Of a stretch of 64,000 nucleotides of DNA, positions 55,135 to 64,000 are shown piece after piece; the first letter of the stretch is position 1, and each line of letters starts with the position of its first letter. The stretch spans positions 2,046,001 through 2,110,000 of the forward strand of contig NZ_PJMS01000001.1 in assembly GCF_002846555.1 (NCBI RefSeq), read 5' to 3'. The notes beneath the pieces are model-generated. The model saw only the letters and a program-made list of their open reading frames with translations, searched no databases and had not been told where the DNA came from. The position numbers and the translations under genes were made by a program. Source of the DNA: Aquimarina sp. MAR_2010_214 (GTDB lineage Bacteria; Bacteroidota; Bacteroidia; Flavobacteriales; Flavobacteriaceae).

Positions 55135-55683
55135 TTATTCCAGAATTCCATCTATAATACCGTACTCTAGTGATTCTTGAGCGTCCATCCAATAATCACG
55201 ATTAAAGTCCTTAAGCACTTTCTCAACATCTTGCCCACAGTTATCAGCAAGGATTTGAGCACTTAGCTCTTTAGTCTTAAGAATTTCTGCTGCCTGAATT
55301 TCTATATTAGAAGCTTGCCCTCTAGCACCACCACTTGGTTGGTGGATCATAACTTTTGCATGAGGTTGAATAAATCTACGACCTTTTTCACCTACACTTA
55401 GAAGAATTGATCCCATAGACGCAGCTAATCCAGTACAAATAGTAGAAACTGGGCTTTTTAAGCTTTTAATAGTATCATACATTGCAAATCCTGATGTAAC
55501 ATATCCTCCGGGACTATTAATATATAACTTGATTTCTTTGTTACTTATCATATCCAGATACATAAGCCTATCGATTACATGTTTAGCCGACTTATCATCT
55601 ACCTGTCCCCAAAGAAATACACTACGTTCTTCCAGAAATTTTTTATCGATCAGATCTTGTGTTTTTCCTGATTTTGCTTTCAT
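55135..55683 (-). CDS. clpP: ClpP-family serine protease
   Basis: A 182-residue proteolytic subunit of a Clp-type complex. The catalytic triad is visible: Ser in GLAASMGSILLS, His in KVMIHQPSGG and Asp in RDYWMDAQESLEYGIIDGI. LYINSPGG forms the oxyanion strand. It differs from the usual main ClpP in the region IDRLMYLDMISNKEIK, so it may be a second ClpP paralogue. It lies 36 bp upstream of the M15 gene on the same strand. Confidence 0.88.
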   Translation of the reverse strand: MKAKSGKTQDLIDKKFLEERSVFLWGQVDDKSAKHVIDRLMYLDMISNKEIKLYINSPGGYVTSGFAMYDTIKSLKSPVSTICTGLAASMGSILLSVGEKGRRFIQPHAKVMIHQPSGGARGQASNIEIQAAEILKTKELSAQILADNCGQDVEKVLKDFNRDYWMDAQESLEYGIIDGILE

Positions 55684-55816
55684 CTTTATATTTTTTATTC
55701 TTTTAGACTTGTTTGTAATACTTAATAAAGATGTTATAAATAGCCAAGAAAATAATATAATTGGCAGATTATTTCTTTTTTAAGGATTCTTTACATCTTT
55801 GAGATAAAAGTATAAT

Positions 55817-55824
55817 TATTTTTG
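55817..55824 (+). promoter_or_regulatory. -7 box upstream of the GNAT gene
   Basis: TATTTTTG lies 14 nt before the ATG at 55839. A TTG stands 15 bp upstream, slightly closer than the usual spacing. Confidence 0.45.
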
Positions 55825-55838
55825 CAGAAAAGCATCAT

Positions 55839-56264
55839 ATGGATTTAGCATTTCACAAAATTTTAGAAGAGGACTTTGATATCGTTTTACCATTACTTCA
55901 GAAATTGATGAATAATCAATTTTCTGATATTGTTTTAACACAAAGGTTTAGTGAAATGTTTGAACAGAATTATGAGTGTTGGGGAGTATATTTAGATAAA
56001 AAAATAATTGGCTTTTTTGGGTTATGGTTTATGACGCGTCATTATGTAGGTAGATCATGTGAGCCTGATCATGTATATATTGATGAAGAGAATAGAGGTG
56101 AAGGGATAGGGAGGAAGGTATTTAATTGGATATATGAATATGCAAAGAGTAGGGGATGTGAAGCTTCTGAACTAAATAGTTATGTAGTGAATTATCCTTC
56201 ACATAAATTCTACCTTAATGAAGGATATGAAATATGGGCACATCATTTTGTGAAAAAGTTATAA
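55839..56264 (+). CDS. GNAT family N-acetyltransferase
   Basis: A 141-residue acetyltransferase. The acetyl-CoA-binding motif is NRGEGIGRKVFNWIYEYA, preceded by CEPDHVYIDEE. The C-terminal strand is SELNSYVVNYPSHKFYLNEGYE, as in other GNATs. Substrate is unknown. The gene has its own -7 box and converges on the 56268 gene with a gap of 3 bp. Confidence 0.85.
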   Translation: MDLAFHKILEEDFDIVLPLLQKLMNNQFSDIVLTQRFSEMFEQNYECWGVYLDKKIIGFFGLWFMTRHYVGRSCEPDHVYIDEENRGEGIGRKVFNWIYEYAKSRGCEASELNSYVVNYPSHKFYLNEGYEIWAHHFVKKL

Positions 56265-56267
56265 ATG

Positions 56268-57701
56268 CTAAAAATCTATTACAGTGAAATAGAATATGCG
56301 ATCTATTCTATCTCCTAAATAATCCGTAATGTTAACATCAAAACGATTTGTTGTCTGATTTAATACTGTTGCTGCCATATCACGATCATTTTGACGACCT
56401 ATTGTTAATTGTACAATATAGTTGGCAGTAGATCTGGTTGTTCCAAGTGTAACTCTGTACCTTCCAAGATTAATTCTCGTAACTGTAGCTCCATTAATTC
56501 TTAAAGCATTACCGTTTGCTGCAACTTTACCCATTGCTTTTACAGGACTATCGAAAAAAGCTCCACTATCGGTGCCTACTGTAATATCATTATTAGTGTC
56601 TGTGCTTACAATTCCTCCTGCACTAGATCCAGCACTATTATTTATTTGTTGCCAATTGGTACCATCACTTTTTATCCATAATACAGATTCACTTCCGATA
56701 ATAGTCTGGTTTGAATTGGTAAGATCACGATACGTACTAATAGTTCTGTTTGCATTGGTACTATTTTTGAGAATGTAAATTCTACCCTCACAAGTATTGG
56801 CATTTGGTAGTGTTATGTTATGCGCTCCTGTGATGTGAATAGTATGATGATTTTCGGTTAAGGTTAGATTTCCGGTAGTACTGGTTATCGAAGTTGAAAA
56901 AGACCCTTCAAGTTGTAAAGTAGAGTTTGCTATATTAAACCCAGTGTTAGATGGATCATCATAGCCAGTGTCGACAGGAACTTCTTGCGGGTTTAAGTTA
57001 ATACCAAACCTTGTGGTGGCATCTGCAGTGTTGTTACTTCCTTGTACTCTAAAAAACTCTCGATGAAACTGGCCACGGCTATAATGGTATCTTTTAAATA
57101 CAATAGGTTCATTACCATCATCACCAATAATAAATTCTAATTTCCCATCATTTGCAGGGCCTGCAGAACCTATTTCAAACAGGTCCGTTCCTCCAGTACT
57201 TCCTTTTAGACGAAAACTTCCATTTGTTGTTGTAAAGAACATTGGTTTATAAAAATCAGCTCCTGAAGCAGCAAACTGAAGTGCAGATGTAGTACCGTCT
57301 CCATTAATATGTACCATGGGTTGATCATTATCGGTATAGTCAGGGTAGGCTTGCGTTAACCCTAAAGTTTGCCTTCTGCCAAATTGTAATAATGGTAGGT
57401 TGTTGGATCGGATTTCCATTTTTACATCATCAGTATGACCTAAAAAGGAGGTAGCGGGTAATCCAGTATTACCATCTACTAACCAATTATCATTAGTGGT
57501 AGATACCCAATTAGTACCATCAAAAACAAATATTTTACTTTCTTCTAAGTTGTATAAAATTGCTCCTGTAGCGGCAGCGGTTACGCCATTCATTTCTACA
57601 TTAGTAGCAGCTGTCGGAAGACCCATTACAGAAAATTCATCGATCTGAGAAAAAATAATTCTAGGTAGAATTAGTAAGAGAATAAGTACTGTTTTCTTCA
57701 T
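56268..57701 (-). CDS. Secreted surface protein with shared locus modules
   Basis: A 477-residue exported protein (signal peptide MKKTVLILLLILPRIIFSQ). The N-terminal module (GLPTAATNVEMNGVTAAATGAILYN, FVFDGTNWVST) is also seen in the 61647 protein. The middle is beta-rich, with NHHTIHITGAHNITLPNANTCEGRIYILKNS like other flavobacterial surface proteins. The C-terminal module ([25 protein letters not shown] to FYFTVIDF) is also found in the collagen-like protein at 62382. There is no T9SS tail that I recognise. A structural or adhesive role is likely. Confidence 0.75.
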   Translation of the reverse strand: MKKTVLILLLILPRIIFSQIDEFSVMGLPTAATNVEMNGVTAAATGAILYNLEESKIFVFDGTNWVSTTNDNWLVDGNTGLPATSFLGHTDDVKMEIRSNNLPLLQFGRRQTLGLTQAYPDYTDNDQPMVHINGDGTTSALQFAASGADFYKPMFFTTTNGSFRLKGSTGGTDLFEIGSAGPANDGKLEFIIGDDGNEPIVFKRYHYSRGQFHREFFRVQGSNNTADATTRFGINLNPQEVPVDTGYDDPSNTGFNIANSTLQLEGSFSTSITSTTGNLTLTENHHTIHITGAHNITLPNANTCEGRIYILKNSTNANRTISTYRDLTNSNQTIIGSESVLWIKSDGTNWQQINNSAGSSAGGIVSTDTNNDITVGTDSGAFFDSPVKAMGKVAANGNALRINGATVTRINLGRYRVTLGTTRSTANYIVQLTIGRQNDRDMAATVLNQTTNRFDVNITDYLGDRIDRIFYFTVIDF

Positions 57702-57882
57702 ATAACACTAGTTTTTAGGTGGTAATGTCATAAAAAAATGACTTTACTTGATCTGAAGTTAACCATTTATTATTTTATAGGTACAGTGAGTTTGTACTTT
57801 TTTTTAGAATAGACCTTTTTTATTTTGAGAAAGTGGTGTTGTATTGGTCGGTTAAAATTAAGACTCTTAGAGAAACATAATC

Positions 57883-59028
57883 TTATACATTAATATATAA
57901 GTATCCAGAACGATCTTTTTGACCTTCAATTTTTAAGATATAATAATATGTACCTACCGGTAATTGTTCATCCTGTGCAATTGTAGTTCTACCTTCAGAA
58001 TAACCTCCCCATGAGTTATCATATCCTTTTTTACGGTATACTTCAACTCCCCATCTATTAAAGATTATTACTTCATTGTTAGAAAATTGTTCAATACCTT
58101 GAATGATAAAAGTATCATTAACTCCATCACCATTCGGAGAAACTGCTGTAAATATTTCCAGATCACCGTCTAATATGATATCAGAAGAACCAAACGTAAG
58201 AATAACATAATTATCAGGAATCATTAGTTCTGAAGTGATTTCTCCATTATTTAAATCCCCAGAAGCTGTAAAGTTCCCTAAACTAACCCACTGTTGTAGA
58301 TTTCTATCCCATCCTACAACTCTAAGGTCCTCTAGCTCATCAACAAGAGTAGGGATATTACTGTTGTCATCCCAGGTAAGAGTTACTCTAGTTTCTACAT
58401 CTCCATCAAGATCCCAAAATTCAAAAGAGCTCACACCAAATAATACATTACTAAAATTATCAGTATTAAAACTAGTAGAGAAAAAATTAGGAGTATTTGG
58501 GTTTTCAAAGAAATATGCACCTCGCGCTGTGTTTACAGCTGCTTGATTTTCGATACGCATAGGACGTAATCTATAATCATCTCCAATAGGGAAAGTAAAA
58601 TCTAATATTCCGGTGATAGAAGAATATCCATCTACATATCGATCATCATTTTCACCCAAATATGGAGCGTCATTTATGTAATCTAAAGAAACATTAAGTC
58701 TATCTCTCGGAGTTTGTACTCTTCCGTTTATAAATTCCTGAAAATTGGTCACACCAACAGCAACATCCAACAGCAAATCGTCTACAACATCAATTTCCAT
58801 ATTGTGAAATATGGGGCGATTATCACCTGATACATTAAGGCTACCTGTAGGATTATAAAATCCTGCTAGACCTAAATTTTGGTCAAACGTACCATCGTTA
58901 ATTAAATCAGTGTGGAAACCAACTTCACCTTGATCGTGAATTTGAATATTCCCATAGTTATGAAAAGCTTGCTGGGCTATAGTAACTTGGGCCAGAAAGC
59001 ATACGATAATAAAAATTATTCTATCCAT
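57883..59028 (-). CDS. T9SS type B (CHU_C) sorting-domain surface protein
   Basis: 381 residues. Signal peptide (MDRIIFIIVCFLAQVTIAQ), a beta-rich body without a family that I can name, and a C-terminal gliding-motility-type domain of about 90 residues (FTAVSPNGDGVNDTFIIQGIEQF, IIFNRWGVEVYRKKGYDNSWGG, LPVGTYYYILKI). This domain directs export and anchoring by the T9SS, SprF-dependent in type B proteins. It is within the minus-strand surface locus and has a -7 box upstream at 59088-59081. Confidence 0.88.
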   Translation of the reverse strand: MDRIIFIIVCFLAQVTIAQQAFHNYGNIQIHDQGEVGFHTDLINDGTFDQNLGLAGFYNPTGSLNVSGDNRPIFHNMEIDVVDDLLLDVAVGVTNFQEFINGRVQTPRDRLNVSLDYINDAPYLGENDDRYVDGYSSITGILDFTFPIGDDYRLRPMRIENQAAVNTARGAYFFENPNTPNFFSTSFNTDNFSNVLFGVSSFEFWDLDGDVETRVTLTWDDNSNIPTLVDELEDLRVVGWDRNLQQWVSLGNFTASGDLNNGEITSELMIPDNYVILTFGSSDIILDGDLEIFTAVSPNGDGVNDTFIIQGIEQFSNNEVIIFNRWGVEVYRKKGYDNSWGGYSEGRTTIAQDEQLPVGTYYYILKIEGQKDRSGYLYINV

Positions 59029-59480
59029 AGTTATATTGGGGTAATACTGTTGTTACGGTTTAACAGTAAATATGTTATGGCAAATATATTCTTTTTTAGC
59101 AAAAAAACACTACTTTTTCACGACAAAATGCAATTATTTATCGGTGAAATGCATTTTTAGTTCGGTAAACGGTATGATTTTGTTGAAAAGTTACATATTC
59201 TTAAAAAATAAACATTTTGACAAAGCAAACATAAGAAAATAAATAGACTGATGTGTAGATTTTATTGAATTAATATAAATTATGATAATATGGTACGAAT
59301 TATATGTTCTTTATCATAATTTTGTGATATTTTCCTTTAACAATTGATGGTGGATTTGATTGATTTTCTTTGAAGTACTTAAGTTGATTCTTTAGATATC
59401 GGTATTACATTTCAAAATAAGTCAAATACAAAGTGAAATGAATCTATTTCTCTTAAAATTATTCTATTTTTTTACTGATA
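59029..59480. other. Gene-free 450 bp in the surface locus
   Basis: AT-rich and without an intact gene. It includes the -7 box for the CHU_C gene (59088-59081). No terminator of good quality was found for the 714-residue gene. Confidence 0.5.
59081..59088 (-). promoter_or_regulatory. -7 box upstream of the CHU_C gene
   Basis: The minus strand reads TATATTTG, matching TAnnTTTG, 52 nt before the ATG at 59028. The -33 region is T-rich but has no exact TTG at good spacing. Confidence 0.4.
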
Positions 59481-61625
59481 TTAATTTGGCTTTATTCGAT
59501 ATGTGATTTTCCTATTGGTTATTACTGTTTTGACAATCACATTAAGTGTTCCAGTAGTTGTTCCTGCTAGAGGAATATTCTGATCATTCGAAATATCACC
59601 AGACGATACAGTGTTGTCAAAAGTTCCTACCGCGGTTCCTATTACATCAAATGTAAAAGTACAAGAATTACCTGCCGGTAGACTTACTCCTGAAATAGAA
59701 AAATTATCAGAACCAGGTACAGAGGTTATGGTTCCACCACAAGATGAGGTTCCATCTGGCGAAGTTGATATTGCCATTCCTGAGGGTAAATTATCTGTTA
59801 GTGACAAATTTGTAAGATCTACTCCGGTAGTAGGATTTTCTATAGTTATAGTTACTGTCGATTCCTCACCATATCCAATTGTTGCAGGAGAAAAATCTTT
59901 ACTTGCTACTGCAGGAAAAGCAACTTCTGTAGAAAGTGCAAAAACTCCTCCCCAAATACCTTCGTTAGCACTCCCAAGGTCTACATTTAAAGTTGTTGCA
60001 TTGTTCGGAACCAAACCAGTAGCATCAAAAATATCAATATCCATTCCCCAGTTAAAATTCAAATTAGGGTTTCTTCCACCAATATCTACTCCAAATTTAG
60101 AGATTGTACTATTCAATGTATTGTTGGCAGGATTTAGAACGTTAGAAAGAACGGTTCCATTTATAGATACAAAATCTCCTGCTAGATTTGCTTCACCATC
60201 AAAAGCGAAATATCCCGCATCTGTATCAAAAGCTCCTATAGATGGAGTTAGTAAACCCGTAACCGTAAAAGTGTCATTAGCTCCAAATCCAAAAAAATCA
60301 AAACCATCCCATATACTTACACTCCGTGTGATATCTGAAGGGTCTTCATAAATAATTACCATGGTCCATCCACCAAAAGGCCCGGTGAAGGCACTACCGG
60401 TGATTAATGGAATATCCGCAACAGTATAAGTTCCTGATCCTGCTGTTTGCACAACCGAGGTCACATCTGCAAAAGACATAAATGTATTCCATCCTGCAAA
60501 TGAACCAGTTTCAATATTTGTTACTCCAGCGTTAACCGATGTATATGCCCCTGCTCCAGGTTCTCTAAACTGTACTTGCTGTAGATTCAAAGAAGGATCT
60601 GGGTTTGTTATTCCACCAAAGGTTGAGTTATATGAACCACCCCAATACAATCCAGCCCAAGCTACAGTTGCTCCCGGGGGTAAAGTGAAATTTGCACTAC
60701 TTGAATTTATGGTAGTACCATCTACACTGGCATAACCCATAACCACACTAGGATTATTAGATGTAGGAGTTCCTGGGCAATTTGCTGTACAAATAAGATT
60801 TGTATTTCCAATCATATCAAAATTACCTCTGACATTGATCGTAATTCGTTCTTCATAAGGTCTAGGATTGTCTATTTCAACATCGACAATAGTACCTATT
60901 CCTTGATCTGTAATGTTAACCGAAGGATCACTTACATTAGAAAAATTAATGAAATAGGTTTCATCTCCCTCTGTACTAATGTCATCCAATATTGGAACAG
61001 TTATACTTTCTGTATCACCAATAGTTCCCGAAAATGATAAGGTCCCACTTGTTGTTGTGTAATCTGCTCCAGCAGTTGCAGAGTTATTAGCAGTAGTAAA
61101 ATCAACAGTAAAACCACTTGCTGTATCTATGCCTGTATGTGTAATCGTAAATGTTGCTGTTCCTGCATTTTCATCAACTGAAACATCATTTATAGATATT
61201 TCAGGTATTGGTTGGATAATATCAAATGTAAGAGTGGTATTTGTTATAAAATTTGGGAATGACTCTAGAATTAATACTCCATCTTGATATACTCGTATAT
61301 AACTACCAGCTCCATTCCATCCATCACCAAACCAATCCTCTAATAGCAATGTGTATCCAGTTCCATATGGTACACTTACATAAGCTTGCGGAGTACCAAT
61401 ATTATTATAAGATGTATTTGAAGCTCCATTAAAACAATCAGCAGGATTACAAATTGTAGGTGCTATTGTAGTACTTGAAGGATCTCTAAAAGTAACTCTG
61501 TTTTCAGAAGACCATGCTTGCCAGTTAACCTCAATTTCTATCAATGCTTGAGAATAGGAAACATAACTACCAAATACTAACGTACATAGTAAGGTAAGAA
61601 ATCTGATATGTAGATGTTTTTTCAT
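59481..61625 (-). CDS. Large secreted Calx-beta/DUF11-like surface protein
   Basis: 714 residues. A signal peptide (to about residue 26) precedes an N-terminal domain with [22 protein letters not shown] (about 27-135). A Calx-beta domain follows (about 145-250, with [36 protein letters not shown] repeats). A long beta domain comes next (about 255-570, with [14 protein letters not shown] and [14 protein letters not shown]). Then a DUF11-like domain (about 575-700, [27 protein letters not shown]). It ends [14 protein letters not shown], without a T9SS tail that I can recognise. It lies 21 bp downstream of the 61647 gene. Confidence 0.82.
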   Translation of the reverse strand: MKKHLHIRFLTLLCTLVFGSYVSYSQALIEIEVNWQAWSSENRVTFRDPSSTTIAPTICNPADCFNGASNTSYNNIGTPQAYVSVPYGTGYTLLLEDWFGDGWNGAGSYIRVYQDGVLILESFPNFITNTTLTFDIIQPIPEISINDVSVDENAGTATFTITHTGIDTASGFTVDFTTANNSATAGADYTTTSGTLSFSGTIGDTESITVPILDDISTEGDETYFINFSNVSDPSVNITDQGIGTIVDVEIDNPRPYEERITINVRGNFDMIGNTNLICTANCPGTPTSNNPSVVMGYASVDGTTINSSSANFTLPPGATVAWAGLYWGGSYNSTFGGITNPDPSLNLQQVQFREPGAGAYTSVNAGVTNIETGSFAGWNTFMSFADVTSVVQTAGSGTYTVADIPLITGSAFTGPFGGWTMVIIYEDPSDITRSVSIWDGFDFFGFGANDTFTVTGLLTPSIGAFDTDAGYFAFDGEANLAGDFVSINGTVLSNVLNPANNTLNSTISKFGVDIGGRNPNLNFNWGMDIDIFDATGLVPNNATTLNVDLGSANEGIWGGVFALSTEVAFPAVASKDFSPATIGYGEESTVTITIENPTTGVDLTNLSLTDNLPSGMAISTSPDGTSSCGGTITSVPGSDNFSISGVSLPAGNSCTFTFDVIGTAVGTFDNTVSSGDISNDQNIPLAGTTTGTLNVIVKTVITNRKITYRIKPN

Positions 61626-61646
61626 TAAGGTTTTAGTGATATAGGT

Positions 61647-62297
61647 TTATTTAACAACAAATACTACATTGATTAATGAATTAAAATCTAACGGCTGACC
61701 AATAACAGTATAAGTTAAAACTCCATTAGCATCTATACTCATGGTCCCAGTGTTAAAAACAGCTGGATCGGCAAAAGTAACATAGTAATGCAATTCATTT
61801 GCAGCATATACAGGTATATCCGGAGCTGCAGGGCTAGTTGCAGTAGGAGAAGAAAACTGTGCAGTATATTGATTATAAAGATTTAATGTAAATGTACCAT
61901 TCGTTGCCACAGGAACCTCAATAGATGGAGGGTAAAATACTCTTGCAGCTCCTGATGTAATAGGGGCAATAGCTTGTATAACTTGCTGCACATTAGTTTC
62001 AAGAGTTGGAGTGGTTTCGCCACTTTCATCAACATCAATAGGAGTTGTCAGATTTACTTCAGAATCTAATTGGTCATCAGTACTTCTTTGCCACCCTGTG
62101 CTAGTAAATCGATAAATCTCTTGATCATTCAAATTAAAAACTACAGAGCCTATACTAGGGCCAATAATTGCATTTATTTCAGCTAAATCAGTAGCGGTGG
62201 GTAATCCTATTAATGCACCAGCATCACCTGTACCAATTTGTGCAAACATGCCAGTAGATAATATGAATGAGAAAGCTATTAGGGGTAATTTTTTCAT
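61647..62297 (-). CDS. Secreted protein with the shared N-terminal module
   Basis: A 216-residue exported protein (signal peptide MKKLPLIAFSFILSTGMFAQ). The N-terminal module matches that of the 56268 protein: GLPTATDLAEINAIIGPSIGSVVFNLNDQEIYRF against GLPTAATNVEMNG..TGAILYN. The rest is beta-rich and ends NVVFVVK. It sits between the collagen-like gene (84 bp) and the Calx-beta gene (21 bp) in one likely operon. Function is unknown. Confidence 0.75.
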   Translation of the reverse strand: MKKLPLIAFSFILSTGMFAQIGTGDAGALIGLPTATDLAEINAIIGPSIGSVVFNLNDQEIYRFTSTGWQRSTDDQLDSEVNLTTPIDVDESGETTPTLETNVQQVIQAIAPITSGAARVFYPPSIEVPVATNGTFTLNLYNQYTAQFSSPTATSPAAPDIPVYAANELHYYVTFADPAVFNTGTMSIDANGVLTYTVIGQPLDFNSLINVVFVVK

Positions 62298-62381
62298 TTT
62301 TAATAGTATTACGCTTTTCCTTACTTTAATTTGTTTAGATACTTGATCTAGTTTTATTAAATGATGAGTAAAACAATTAAG

Positions 62382-64000
<1,619 letters not shown>

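Overview
The window looks like a chromosome segment from a marine-type member of the Flavobacteriaceae (Bacteroidota), possibly close to Aquimarina. The evidence is low GC, flavobacterial -7 boxes of the form TAnnTTTG, A-rich translation starts without clear Shine-Dalgarno sites, the type IX secretion system (T9SS) genes porT and the plug protein, T9SS type A and type B sorting domains, TamL, and an Nqr sodium pump. No rRNA, tRNA or CRISPR array was recognised.

Layout. 1-12.7 kb holds core genes: partial accD, fbaA, tamL divergent from a SpoU RNA methyltransferase, ubiE-porT, the trkA-trkH potassium uptake pair, an aminotransferase and a fatty acid desaturase. 12.8-19.1 kb is a patchwork built on the rsmG 3' end: rsmG is followed by a beta-propeller gene, then a degenerate second copy of the rsmG tail, then an old yellow enzyme/HxlR pair, then a shorter third tail fragment, a GNAT gene and a frameshifted FAD monooxygenase. 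19.2-24.4 kb carries pruA, an NRDE protein, a possible papain-like protein, apaG and a DUF3667 protein. 24.5-28.5 kb is a 1300-residue secreted PQQ-dehydrogenase-like mosaic protein with a T9SS tail. 28.8-36.3 kb has the T9SS plug gene and the nqrABCDEF operon.

36.4-41.8 kb is accessory DNA: a DUF4846 gene, about 0.9 kb of palindromic intergenic repeats and a TPR-kinase/LytTR regulator cassette. It separates nqrF from a small gene coupled to apbE, whose product attaches FMN to NqrB and NqrC. 43.2-56.3 kb returns to housekeeping genes (map, RidA, gpmI, ClpP family), small secreted proteins, a sigma/FecR pair with no receptor gene, and an IS110-family element with a structured non-coding end. 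56.3-64 kb is a cell-surface locus read on the minus strand. It ends in a collagen-like protein made of 45-bp repeats, whose correct frame runs off the window edge.

How the genes work together. porT and the plug gene serve the T9SS that should export the 24.5-kb dehydrogenase-like protein and the 57.9-kb CHU_C protein. nqrA-F plus apbE form the respiratory sodium pump. The surface locus shares N- and C-terminal modules among three proteins, which suggests a jointly assembled extracellular structure. I found no convincing complete new defence or biosynthetic system. The most unusual signals are the rsmG-tail duplications, the IS110 element with its possible guide RNA region, the repeat-rich nqrF-apbE gap and the modular surface locus.
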